Of a stretch of 64,000 nucleotides of DNA, positions 56,180-64,000 are shown in pieces. The notes under the pieces were generated by a model, which was not told the origin of the DNA, made no database searches, and was given only the letters and a program-made list of their open reading frames with translations. Location of the stretch: NCBI RefSeq assembly GCF_003253485.1, contig NZ_QKTX01000013.1, positions 73,142-137,141 of the forward strand, in the 5' to 3' direction. The position numbers and the translations under genes were made by a program. Numbering within the stretch: the first letter of the stretch is position 1; the number at the start of each line of letters is the position of its first letter. Source of the stretch: Algoriphagus aquaeductus. GTDB lineage: Bacteria; Bacteroidota; Bacteroidia; Cytophagales; Cyclobacteriaceae.

Positions 56180-57607
56180 CTAGTTTTTACCTCCCACAGG
56201 AGCCATAAAGTTCGTTTCAATATCGTCAAATTCTTCTCCTTCAGCGGACAGTACCAAATGGACTTTTTGCTGAGGTATTTTTACCTCTTCTTGCTCTTGG
56301 ACCAAAAAGAACCGGCCTTCAAACTTAGTCTGCGGCTCCAGCACCCAATTGGTATCACCGACGATTTCTACTTCAATCCCATCGATCAAAGAAGCAATCT
56401 CTACGCTTTGAGGCTCAAAGGTCTTATTGATCAGTGTGATGTTGTACAAATTAGACACTTTTCCATCAGGCCTAGCCTGGTAAGTCATCCCGGGAAATCG
56501 GGTAATGGTGGCCTCCAAATCTGACCTTGTTGCGATCAGGGTCACAAAAGCCGCAACCAAAACCAGCAAAACCACTGTATAGCCTTTCACCCTTCCCGTG
56601 AAAAGCTTTTGAAACCCTTCCTTGATGCTATTTTCTGAAGCATAGCGGATCAGTCCGGTAGGCCTTTCCACTTTGAGCATCACCTCATCACAGGCATCGA
56701 TACAGGCAGTGCAATTGACACATTCCATTTGAGTTCCGTTTCGGATATCAATTCCGGTAGGACAAACCTGCACACAAAGCCCGCAATCCACGCAATCACC
56801 TTTTGGAGCAGCATCCACTTGATTTTTGCGAATCGGAGCACGAGGTTCTCCACGCACATAATCGTACATCACATTGATGCTGTTGTCATCCAAAAGCACG
56901 CCTTGAAGTCGACCATACGGGCAGACCACGATGCAGGCCTGCTCTCGGAACCAGGCAAAAACAAACATGAAAATGCCCGAGAAAGCCACCAAGCCAATAA
57001 ATCCGGCCATATTCTCAGTGGGAGGTTGGGTCACGATTTCTTTTACCTGATCAATCCCGATCAGATATGCCATCACCAGATGTCCGATCAGAAGAGAGAA
57101 AAAGGCAAATACACTGAGTTTTAAACTCTTTTTCCAAATCTTTTCACCCGTCCAAGGCCCCTCATTTAAGGCTCGTTGTTGATTAGCATCGCCTTCGATG
57201 GCATATTCGATTTTGCGAAAAACCATCTCCATAAACAAAGTCTGAGGACAGGCCCATCCGCACCAAACCCGTCCAAAGACAACCGTAAAAAGTATAATAA
57301 AGACAAAGAAAATCAACAGGAGAAAGATAAGCAGGTGCGTGTCCTGCGGCCAAAATGCTGCTCCAAAAATGATGAACTTTCGCTCAAAAATATTGAAGAG
57401 CATGTAGGGTCTACCCTCAATTTTAATAAATGGACCTACAAACAAAATGGCCAAAAGAAGCCAAGAAAAGTAAGTTCTATAGGTGTAAAAAAAGCCTTTA
57501 ACCTTCTTAGGATAGACCCAGATTCGCTTGCCGTCCTCTCGGACACTTGCCAGCGAATCCCGAAATGCATTGGGATCCAAATTGGGGTTAGAATTTTTCT
57601 TTGCCAT
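56180..57607 (-). CDS. ccoG: CcoG, cbb3 oxidase accessory ferredoxin (RdxA/FixG)
   Basis: 475 residues from ATG 57607. Five membrane helices surround two 4Fe-4S clusters: CVDCGLCVQVCPTG and CVNCTACIDACDEV; WCGWACPQTLFMEMVFRKIEY and a C-terminal Ig-like FixG domain agree. CcoG reduces copper needed for CcoN maturation. It lies between ccoP (upstream) and ccoH (6 bp downstream) in one operon. Confidence 0.93.
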   Translation of the reverse strand: MAKKNSNPNLDPNAFRDSLASVREDGKRIWVYPKKVKGFFYTYRTYFSWLLLAILFVGPFIKIEGRPYMLFNIFERKFIIFGAAFWPQDTHLLIFLLLIFFVFIILFTVVFGRVWCGWACPQTLFMEMVFRKIEYAIEGDANQQRALNEGPWTGEKIWKKSLKLSVFAFFSLLIGHLVMAYLIGIDQVKEIVTQPPTENMAGFIGLVAFSGIFMFVFAWFREQACIVVCPYGRLQGVLLDDNSINVMYDYVRGEPRAPIRKNQVDAAPKGDCVDCGLCVQVCPTGIDIRNGTQMECVNCTACIDACDEVMLKVERPTGLIRYASENSIKEGFQKLFTGRVKGYTVVLLVLVAAFVTLIATRSDLEATITRFPGMTYQARPDGKVSNLYNITLINKTFEPQSVEIASLIDGIEVEIVGDTNWVLEPQTKFEGRFFLVQEQEEVKIPQQKVHLVLSAEGEEFDDIETNFMAPVGGKN

Positions 57608-57656
57608 AATCAAGGGAAATATAGGCTGGAACCTTGCTAGCTCCAGCCTTGAAAAT

Positions 57657-58583
57657 TTACTGAATCGACGCGACCACAGCTGTACTATCCGTTACCGGAG
57701 TTTCGGCAGCTGGGCTTGCAGAATAGGGCTCGCCTTGGGGTTCCTTTGGATTGGCAGGAGTAGTCCCAACCAACGTCAGAATGTATGATGAAACCTGCTG
57801 CATTTGCTCTGGAGAAAGCTGATCTTGCCAAGGAATCATCCCTTTTTCAACCACTCCGTATTTGACCACTTTGAATACGTCCTGAATAGAACCGCCGTGA
57901 AGCCAATATTCATCAGTCAGATTAGGCCCCACACCTCCCCCTCCATCGGCTGCATGGCATGCCGCACAGTTGGTTTCGAAGATGGATTTTCCGGAAGAAA
58001 TAGCTGCAGCTGACTCATCGAAAACAACAGTGGTTTCGTCAATTCCAGCCACCAAATTGGCTTTGCGGGTTTCAGCAGCGATTGCTTCCAATCTCAACTC
58101 CTCCTGATATTCCTCTTCGCCCGTTGGTCCGATACCGAGAACCGTGTAATTGACAAAGTAAATCACCGCAAAGGCAATCGACCCGATAAACACCCACTGC
58201 AACCAAGGAGGCATGAAATTGTCCAGCTCGGTTATTCCATCATAGGAATGGTCAGACATGACTTTTGCTTTTTCATCTTTTCCTCCCACTTCGTCCATTT
58301 TTCCGGTGACGAATTTCTCCTTGAAGGATTCCCACCAGGATGGTTCATGAGCAAGGGAAGGATTCTCCTTTTGAAATACCGCCGTCATGAAAGACATCAG
58401 GTAAATCATCAGGATCAGCAAGAGTACGATGAGCAACAACACCACTCCAAGAATAACCAAGAGCGTCAACTGGCTGGAATCCATACCACTCAGTGTAGTG
58501 TACCAGGATGATTGTTCGGATTGTGCCATCACCGGCGCTCCGGTAATGGCAAAGAGTGCGAGTAGAGAAAGTATCTTGTTCAT
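57657..58583 (-). CDS. ccoP: CcoP, cbb3 oxidase subunit III, single heme
   Basis: 308 residues from ATG 58583; the longer frame start at 58667 overlaps ccoQ. Signal-like and membrane helices (41-65 and 130-150) flank the CcoP motif DGITELDNFMPPWLQW. Only one c-type heme motif is present (CAACH, Cys206-His210) with Met in KGMIPWQ, whereas proteobacterial CcoP has two. It carries electrons from donors to CcoO/CcoN. It overlaps ccoQ by 4 bp. Confidence 0.9.
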   Translation of the reverse strand: MNKILSLLALFAITGAPVMAQSEQSSWYTTLSGMDSSQLTLLVILGVVLLLIVLLLILMIYLMSFMTAVFQKENPSLAHEPSWWESFKEKFVTGKMDEVGGKDEKAKVMSDHSYDGITELDNFMPPWLQWVFIGSIAFAVIYFVNYTVLGIGPTGEEEYQEELRLEAIAAETRKANLVAGIDETTVVFDESAAAISSGKSIFETNCAACHAADGGGGVGPNLTDEYWLHGGSIQDVFKVVKYGVVEKGMIPWQDQLSPEQMQQVSSYILTLVGTTPANPKEPQGEPYSASPAAETPVTDSTAVVASIQ

Positions 58584-58762
58584 GGCTGGGTGTGGGTTGA
58601 TTCTTGTTCGTCCATAGGGAGAGATTTCATATGGTCCACATAGCCTTTTGGTACGCGAACCACCCAAATAAACATCCCTACAAAGAAGGTCACGAAGATG
58701 AGCAGTGAGATGATCGGATAGATCTCGATATTCTCAATAGATCGAAGGATTTCCTTATACAT
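58580..58762 (-). CDS. ccoQ: CcoQ-like small cbb3 subunit
   Basis: 60 residues: one membrane helix (about 17-36, IISLLIFVTFFVGMFIWVVR) followed by a short charged tail with VPKGYVDHMKSLP. Size, topology and position between ccoNO and ccoP identify it. It lies 11 bp after ccoNO and overlaps ccoP by 4 bp. Confidence 0.85.
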   Translation of the reverse strand: MYKEILRSIENIEIYPIISLLIFVTFFVGMFIWVVRVPKGYVDHMKSLPMDEQESTHTQP

Positions 58763-58773
58763 GGCTTCTGGGA

Positions 58774-60906
58774 TTATTTAGTGGATGCTGAAGGTTGCTT
58801 GATATCTGTACCCAAGCGCTGCAAATAGGCAATCAAAGCGACGATTTCTGTATTGGATGCCACTTCTACACCGGCCTCTTTCAAGTTGGCCACGATTTTG
58901 GCCGCTTGTGCTTCATAATCTGCTGTGGCTTCCTGATCAAAACCTTCTGGATAGGGCACCCCTAATTTTTGGAGGGTTCGGATTTTGGCCGGTAAGTCAG
59001 AAATATTCAATTCATTGGTAGTCATCCACGGATAGGGAGGCATGAGTGAGCCCGGAGACATAGACGTAGGATCTACCATGTGATGGTAGTGCCAGCTGTC
59101 AGGATATTTCCCACCGATTCGATGCAAGTCTGGTCCCGTACGCTTGGATCCCCAAAGGAATGGACGGTCATAGACAAATTCTCCTGCCTTGGAATATTCA
59201 CCGTAGCGCTCTGTTTCGGATCGGAAAGGCCGGATCATCTGGGAGTGGCAACCCACGCAACCGTTGGCGATGTACAGGTCTCTACCTTCCAATTCAAGCG
59301 GGGTGTAGGGCTTGACCGAACTGATGGTCGGCACGTTGGATTTGACCAGAATGGTAGGGATAATTTCAACCACCCCGCCAATTGCGACGGCAATGGTAGC
59401 CAAAATGGTGAAGAAAACAGGTTTTCTTTCCCAGGCTCTATGCCAGAATTCTCCTTTTGGATTGTAAGCTTTCACCAATGCAGGCGCTTGATCTTCCTCT
59501 GATTCTTGGAAAACCCCTTGCTTGGCAGTCATCCACATGTTGTACATCATGATGATGGCACCTGTCAAGTAAAGTAAACCACCTACGGCTCTCAGCATGT
59601 ACATGGGTACAATCTGGATCACAGTCTCCAGGAAGTTAGGGTAAGCCAGTCGACCTGCTTCGTTAAACTCCTTCAACATCAAGAATTGAGTCAATCCTGA
59701 TACGTAGAGCGGAAGGGCATAGAAAATGATCCCCAAGGTCCCCAACCAGAAATGCGTATTGGCCAGTTTGTTGGAATAAATCGTGGTTTTGAAAAGTCTT
59801 GGCCACATCCAGTACAACATACCAAAGGTCAAGAACCCATTCCAGCCCAAACCACCGATATGCACGTGCCCTACGATCCAGTCGGTGTAGTGAGCAATGG
59901 CGTTTACATTTTTCAGCGAAAGCATCGGACCTTCAAAAGTCGCCATACCGTATGCTGTCACGGCAACCACCATGAATTTCAACACAGGTTCCTGACGGAC
60001 TTTGTCCCAAGCACCTCTCAAAGTCAACAAACCATTGACCATACCACCCCAAGATGGAGCAATGAGCATGACGGAGAAAACAGTACCCAAAACCTGAGCC
60101 CACTCCGGCAAGGCAGTGTACAACAAGTGGTGCGGTCCCGCCCACATATAAATAAAGATCAAAGACCAAAAGTGGACGATGGAAAGCTTGTAGGAATAAA
60201 CCGGTCTATTGGCTGCTTTAGGCAGGAAATAGTACATCAATCCCAAGAAAGGAGTGGTCAGAAAGAATGCAACGGCATTGTGCCCATACCACCACTGCAC
60301 CAAAGCGTCCTGTACTCCGGCATAGGCTGAGTAACTTTTCCAAAAAGTCACAGGAAGCTCCAATGAGTTGAAAATGTGAAGAATCGCTACGGTCACAAAG
60401 GAACCTAAGTAAAACCAAATCGCCACATACATATGACGCTCCCGACGCTTGATCAGCGTTCCGATCATATTGGCACCAAAAGCCACCCATACCAAGGCAA
60501 TGGCAATGTCAATAGGCCACTCTAGTTCGGCATACTCCTTAGAGGTAGTCAAACCCAAAGGTAGCGTGATGGCAGCAGCCAAAATGATCAATTGCCAACC
60601 CCAGAAATGGAACCAGCTCAAGGCCTTATTCCACATGGGAGTTTTGAGCAATCGAGGCATCGAGTAATAGATCCCTGCGAAAATGGCGTTCCCTACAAAG
60701 GCGAAAATCACTGCATTGGTATGCAGCGGTCTGATCCGGCCAAAGGTCGTGTAGGGGTTACCCATATTGGCATCAGGCCAGAAAAGTTGGGTGGCTGCGA
60801 TAAGGCCCACCAACATCCCGACTATGCCCCAGATAATCGTGGCAGCTCCGAAATACTTGACAATCTTATTGTCGTAATGGAACCTTTCCAAAGTAGCATC
60901 ATTCAT
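58774..60906 (-). CDS. ccoN: CcoN-CcoO fusion, catalytic subunit plus cytochrome c subunit
   Basis: 710 residues from ATG 60906 (MNDATLERFHYDNKIVKYFG). CcoN (1 to about 475) has 12 helices with heme/copper His motifs RPLHTNAVIF, YGHNAVAFFLTT, MWAGPHHLLYTALPEW and HVHIGGLGWNG. CcoO (about 500-710) follows in the same chain with CVGCHSQMIRP (heme motif Cys550-His554). The fusion is typical of Bacteroidota cbb3 oxidases. This is the high-affinity terminal oxidase core. It overlaps ccoS by 8 bp. Confidence 0.94.
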   Translation of the reverse strand: MNDATLERFHYDNKIVKYFGAATIIWGIVGMLVGLIAATQLFWPDANMGNPYTTFGRIRPLHTNAVIFAFVGNAIFAGIYYSMPRLLKTPMWNKALSWFHFWGWQLIILAAAITLPLGLTTSKEYAELEWPIDIAIALVWVAFGANMIGTLIKRRERHMYVAIWFYLGSFVTVAILHIFNSLELPVTFWKSYSAYAGVQDALVQWWYGHNAVAFFLTTPFLGLMYYFLPKAANRPVYSYKLSIVHFWSLIFIYMWAGPHHLLYTALPEWAQVLGTVFSVMLIAPSWGGMVNGLLTLRGAWDKVRQEPVLKFMVVAVTAYGMATFEGPMLSLKNVNAIAHYTDWIVGHVHIGGLGWNGFLTFGMLYWMWPRLFKTTIYSNKLANTHFWLGTLGIIFYALPLYVSGLTQFLMLKEFNEAGRLAYPNFLETVIQIVPMYMLRAVGGLLYLTGAIIMMYNMWMTAKQGVFQESEEDQAPALVKAYNPKGEFWHRAWERKPVFFTILATIAVAIGGVVEIIPTILVKSNVPTISSVKPYTPLELEGRDLYIANGCVGCHSQMIRPFRSETERYGEYSKAGEFVYDRPFLWGSKRTGPDLHRIGGKYPDSWHYHHMVDPTSMSPGSLMPPYPWMTTNELNISDLPAKIRTLQKLGVPYPEGFDQEATADYEAQAAKIVANLKEAGVEVASNTEIVALIAYLQRLGTDIKQPSASTK

Positions 60907-61087
60907 AGGACTTGGATTTTTTAGGTTGATCTTTATTGGATTTTTTAGGCTGATTTTCGAAGAGGATGCGGATCGAAGGCGTGACCCCGTCATCAAATTG
61001 CCCGTCTTTCATCGCACGAAAAAAGAGGAACAAAAAGCTGACTGCCAAAACCAAACTGACCGCTATGAGGACAAAGATGACTTCCAT
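60899..61087 (-). CDS. ccoS: CcoS, cbb3 assembly protein
   Basis: 62 residues: one membrane helix (VIFVLIAVSLVLAVSFLFLF) and the CcoS signature FFRAMKDGQFDDGVTPSIRIL with a Lys-rich tail. It is needed for cofactor insertion into CcoN. It lies 1 bp after ccoI and overlaps ccoNO by 8 bp. Confidence 0.9.
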   Translation of the reverse strand: MEVIFVLIAVSLVLAVSFLFLFFRAMKDGQFDDGVTPSIRILFENQPKKSNKDQPKKSKSYE

Positions 61088-61088
61088 A

Positions 61089-63518
61089 TCAGGGTGCTTT
61101 GAGGTGAATGAGTCCTTTACGCACTCCCATCAGATTGGTCGCTAGCGTAGTGAAAATGACTACCGAAATACTACTTACAGGCATCAGGATGGCGCAAAGC
61201 ACAGGACTGAGTAATCCCTGGACGGCAAGACTGATTCCGACGATATTATAGAGAAAGCTCAGTCCAAAACTGGCTTTGATGATTTTGCGACTATCCTTGG
61301 CAAAGGCTAGGAAACTGGGGATTTTGCCAAACGACTCCGCATCCAGAATGGCATCGCTGGCAGGTGAAAAATGACTTACCCTATCCGTAATGGCAACCCC
61401 CACCATACTTTCCTGCAAGGCTCCGGCATCGTTGAGTCCATCACCAACCATCAACGTGTTAGCCCCTTTTTGATTCAGTCTTTTGAGGTAATCCAGTTTA
61501 TTGATCGGACTTTGGTTGAAATTAAACCGGATAGTTGGCACCAAAGCGCGCTTCAATGATCCCTCTTCATGAGAATGGTCTCCGGACAAAACATGAAGCG
61601 AAAAGTCTTCGGCAAGTTCCTTGACCACCAAATCGGCATTTTCCCGTAATCCTGATTGAATGTGGAAATACCCCAAAACCACCTCTTCCACCTGAAAGAA
61701 GACCAAGTTTCCTCCTGGAGCAAAATCATTTTCACTCGCTCCAACGAAAGAAGCTGAGCCTAGCCTGACTTCCTGATTTTTATAGACAGCCCAAATACCT
61801 TGGCCTTTTTTCTCCTCGACTTGATCAAGTTTGGCTGCTGGATGCTGGCCGAGCCAGAGATTAATCCGATTGCTCAGCGGATGCGTGGAGCGCCCTACCA
61901 TGGCTTTGATGATGGATTTGCTTTCTTCAGAAAGTGCTTCTCCTTCATAGTGAATGCTCGCATTGGCAGGGTCGGTTAGGGTACCTGTTTTGTCAAATAC
62001 CAGCGTGTCCACCAAGGCTAATCGCTCAACCACTGCTGCGTTTTTGAGGTAAAATTTTCCTCTGCCAAAGATTCGAAGCGTATTTCCCAAGGTAAACGGA
62101 GTCGACATCGACAAGGCACATGGGCAGGCCACGATGAGAACCGTAGTAAATGCCTTGACAGCCAAGTTCAGGTCCTTTCCCATCCAAAAGAAAAAAGCCA
62201 GAACAGCAATCGTCAAAACAGTCCATGTAAATACACCACTGATTCGGTTTGCAAGCGGTTCGAGCAGTTTTTTATCCTGCTTTTCAAACGACTCATTATT
62301 CCAAAGGTCAGTCAGATAGCCTTGGGAGGGGGATTTTTGGATGGTCAGCAAAATGGCATTTCCTTTTTGCCGCCCACCGGCGTAGATCAACTCCCCTTTC
62401 CGCTTGGGAACAGGAACTTCCTCACCGGTCACGAAACTGTAATCGATATGGGCTTGATCGCTGAGCAAAAGTGAATCGGCAGGGATCAATTCCTCGTCTC
62501 TTACCAGAATTACATCCCCCACCTGAAGGTTGACCAAAGGCACGACCTCTTCCCGATTTTGCACCATACGAGTCACTGCTATCGGAAAATAAGACTTGTA
62601 ATCCCGGTCAAACTCTAGGGTAGCGAAAGTTTTTTGTTGATAAATCTTTCCGAGCAGGAGAAAAAAGAGAAGACCTCCCAGGCTATCCATATAGCCCGCG
62701 TTTCCCATCGCGAAAATCTCCCAAAGGGAATACAGAAAGAAAGCAATAATTCCGAGAACGATCGGAACGTCCATGTTTATCCGGCGCTGTCGGACTGCAT
62801 TCCAAGCCGAAACATAGTAATCGGAAGCTGCATAAAACACAATCGGAAGAGCCAACACAACATTGAGGTAATCAAAAAGCCGCTTAAATCCATCTCCCAA
62901 AAGCTTGACTTCAGAAAAATACTCCGGCATACTGAAGAGCATCATATTTCCAAAACAGAATCCAGCCACACCAAGCTTGGTCAATGTTTTTCGATCGATA
63001 GCTGGCTTTGATTTTTTATCTAAATCAGAAAGGTTGATTTTAGGCTCATATCCCAATGTGGAGAGCAGCTGAACCAACTCTTTTAAACTAAGTTTATCAT
63101 GTAAAAATTTGATTTGAATCTTTTTCTTGATGAAATCTACACGACTGGAAGTAATGGAGGCATTGATTTTAAACAAATTTTCAAGCAGCCAAATACAAGA
63201 AGCACAATGGATGAGGGGGATAAAGAAAGTAACGTGACTTTCCCGTTCATTTTGAAAATCCAATAATTTGGATTTGACATCCTCATCATCGAGGTAATCA
63301 AACTGGATTGAAGAACGGTTAGTGTTTTTTTGAGTCTTACCAGGCTGGGCCTCTAAAGAATAATAGTCACAAAGATCATTTTTGGCAAGGACCTCATACA
63401 CCAGCTGACATCCTTGACAACAGAAATCCTTGTCATCGAAATGAATCTTCGAAGAATCGCATTTTTCACCACAGTGAAAGCAAAGCGTGGATATTTCCGG
63501 AGAATTAGGAGTAATCAT
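61089..63518 (-). CDS. ccoI: Copper-type P1B ATPase of the cbb3 operon (CcoI/FixI)
   Basis: 809 residues. A Cys-rich N-terminal domain (CFHCGEKC, FCCQGCQLVYEVL) is followed by a heavy-metal domain with CASCIW, eight membrane helices with the CPC motif VACPCALSMSTPF, TGEEVPVPK, the phosphorylation site DKTGTLTD and GDGLNDAGALQ. CcoI exports or delivers copper for CcoN assembly. As first gene of the operon it is preceded at 51 bp by an FNR-like palindrome. Confidence 0.92.
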   Translation of the reverse strand: MITPNSPEISTLCFHCGEKCDSSKIHFDDKDFCCQGCQLVYEVLAKNDLCDYYSLEAQPGKTQKNTNRSSIQFDYLDDEDVKSKLLDFQNERESHVTFFIPLIHCASCIWLLENLFKINASITSSRVDFIKKKIQIKFLHDKLSLKELVQLLSTLGYEPKINLSDLDKKSKPAIDRKTLTKLGVAGFCFGNMMLFSMPEYFSEVKLLGDGFKRLFDYLNVVLALPIVFYAASDYYVSAWNAVRQRRINMDVPIVLGIIAFFLYSLWEIFAMGNAGYMDSLGGLLFFLLLGKIYQQKTFATLEFDRDYKSYFPIAVTRMVQNREEVVPLVNLQVGDVILVRDEELIPADSLLLSDQAHIDYSFVTGEEVPVPKRKGELIYAGGRQKGNAILLTIQKSPSQGYLTDLWNNESFEKQDKKLLEPLANRISGVFTWTVLTIAVLAFFFWMGKDLNLAVKAFTTVLIVACPCALSMSTPFTLGNTLRIFGRGKFYLKNAAVVERLALVDTLVFDKTGTLTDPANASIHYEGEALSEESKSIIKAMVGRSTHPLSNRINLWLGQHPAAKLDQVEEKKGQGIWAVYKNQEVRLGSASFVGASENDFAPGGNLVFFQVEEVVLGYFHIQSGLRENADLVVKELAEDFSLHVLSGDHSHEEGSLKRALVPTIRFNFNQSPINKLDYLKRLNQKGANTLMVGDGLNDAGALQESMVGVAITDRVSHFSPASDAILDAESFGKIPSFLAFAKDSRKIIKASFGLSFLYNIVGISLAVQGLLSPVLCAILMPVSSISVVIFTTLATNLMGVRKGLIHLKAP

Positions 63519-63562
63519 TCTAACTATTTTGATAAAGGTAATGGGACCAAATCCTTAAAAAC

Positions 63563-63576
63563 ATGATAAAAATCAG
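63563..63576. promoter_or_regulatory. FNR/CRP-like palindrome upstream of ccoI
   Basis: ATGAT-aaaa-ATCAG contains TGAT-N4-ATCA, the FNR core. It is centred about 51 bp upstream of the ccoI ATG, between ccoI and the universal stress gene. The same core precedes hemN. Confidence 0.6.
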
Positions 63577-63589
63577 TTGATTACATGAG

Positions 63590-64000
63590 TTAAAGACTGA
63601 GGTAAAAGGACAATTGATCACTCCAGATTTTACCTTTATAGAAATGAAAAAGGACTTTTGCCAGATCGGCTTGGTAATTTTTCGTGGTGACTAGGAGTGT
63701 ACAATCATGTTTGACAGCATAGGACCAAAAATCTCCGATACGAGTAAAATTGAATTTTATAAAGCTGGTTTCCTGTGTTTTTGAAGACACCAAGTGAATC
63801 AGTTCCTGCTCTTCTTTAATCTTGGATTTGGGAATAAAAGATGGTGAAATGATCGTCGCTTTACTTTCACCAATAAGATTTTCAAAAAGTGTGATAAACT
63901 TTCTAATCAATTCTGCAGAGGTTGGAGTGCCATCGTAATGAAAAAGAAGGTGATTAGTAGAAAAATGTTGCACATAAAGTAGAACCGGGATCGGACAAAC
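63590..64000 (-). CDS. Universal stress protein, 3' part
   Basis: The frame stays open to base 64000, so the start lies outside the window; the first visible residues read VCPIPVLLYVQ, then HLLFHYDGTPTSAELIRKF. This is the junction and second half of a UspA-type protein (PVLLV then the nucleotide-loop strand YDGTPTS). The end has GDFWSYAVKHDCTLLVTT. Usp genes next to cco operons are common in oxygen-limited regulons. Only 136 residues are visible. Confidence 0.8.
   Translation of the reverse strand, partial: VCPIPVLLYVQHFSTNHLLFHYDGTPTSAELIRKFITLFENLIGESKATIISPSFIPKSKIKEEQELIHLVSSKTQETSFIKFNFTRIGDFWSYAVKHDCTLLVTTKNYQADLAKVLFHFYKGKIWSDQLSFYLSL

Overview
The window looks like a chromosomal segment of a Bacteroidota bacterium, most likely from the Cytophagia (Cyclobacteriaceae / Algoriphagus-like). 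The reasons are the T9SS response regulator PorX, the fused LpxC-FabZ and fused CcoN-CcoO proteins, a DUF4296 lipoprotein, a BatA-type operon, many short lipoprotein signals ending in SC, weak Shine-Dalgarno sequences, and several TAnnTTTG-type -7 promoter boxes. Species assignment is inference. I found no rRNA, tRNA, CRISPR array, prophage or insertion sequence.

Layout. 1-2628: the 3' end of a giant secreted repeat protein (seven exact 273-bp Ig-like units, MopE-type motif, Calx-beta, probable T9SS tail). 2856-9700: assorted genes (dienelactone hydrolase, cytochrome c/VCBS lipoprotein, an unknown, MgtC/DUF4010 membrane protein, VOC protein, cupin lipoprotein, acyl-CoA thioesterase) and a HigBA-like toxin-antitoxin pair whose toxin carries an amber stop. 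9738-11780: GH20 hexosaminidase. 11940-17835: an aromatic lower pathway (PcpA-like ring-cleaving dioxygenase, maleylacetate reductase, IclR regulator, thiolase, fused CoA transferase) that would turn hydroquinone-type compounds into maleylacetate, 3-oxoadipate, and then succinyl-CoA and acetyl-CoA. 18154-25392: GntP permease, DUF4143 ATPase behind a perfect palindrome, then an SDR / Tat-exported TIM-barrel / PVC-type cytochrome c lipoprotein cluster. 25594-30872: DEAD-box helicase, a 540-bp gene-free stretch with a structured element, Upf1-like helicase, ACP phosphodiesterase, small membrane protein, pyrophosphatase.

30957-37743 is the most unusual block. Four translationally overlapping genes encode a ThiF/E1-nitroreductase fusion (MoeY/Rv1355c-like), a GNAT/LuxI-like putative acyltransferase, a 7TMR-DISM sensor kinase and a receiver-kinase hybrid. 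A divergent stand-alone receiver protein shares the same receiver type. This looks like a signal-synthesis plus signal-sensing unit and is the best candidate for an undescribed system.

37744-46751: ald, tsaE and porX on the minus strand, then HD-domain protein, lpxD, lpxC-fabZ, lpxA, an ABC ATPase and a lipoprotein on the plus strand. 46804-53508: mutS2 with a DUF4296 lipoprotein, a short Bat operon (DUF58, BatD/DUF4381-like, BatA), and an AlkB-type monooxygenase. 53684-64000: hemN, then the complete minus-strand cbb3 oxidase operon (P-type ATPase ccoI, ccoS, ccoNO, ccoQ, ccoP, ccoG, ccoH/fixH, TauE/SafE protein) and the 3' part of a universal stress protein. FNR/CRP-like palindromes lie upstream of both hemN and the cco operon, suggesting joint control by low oxygen.
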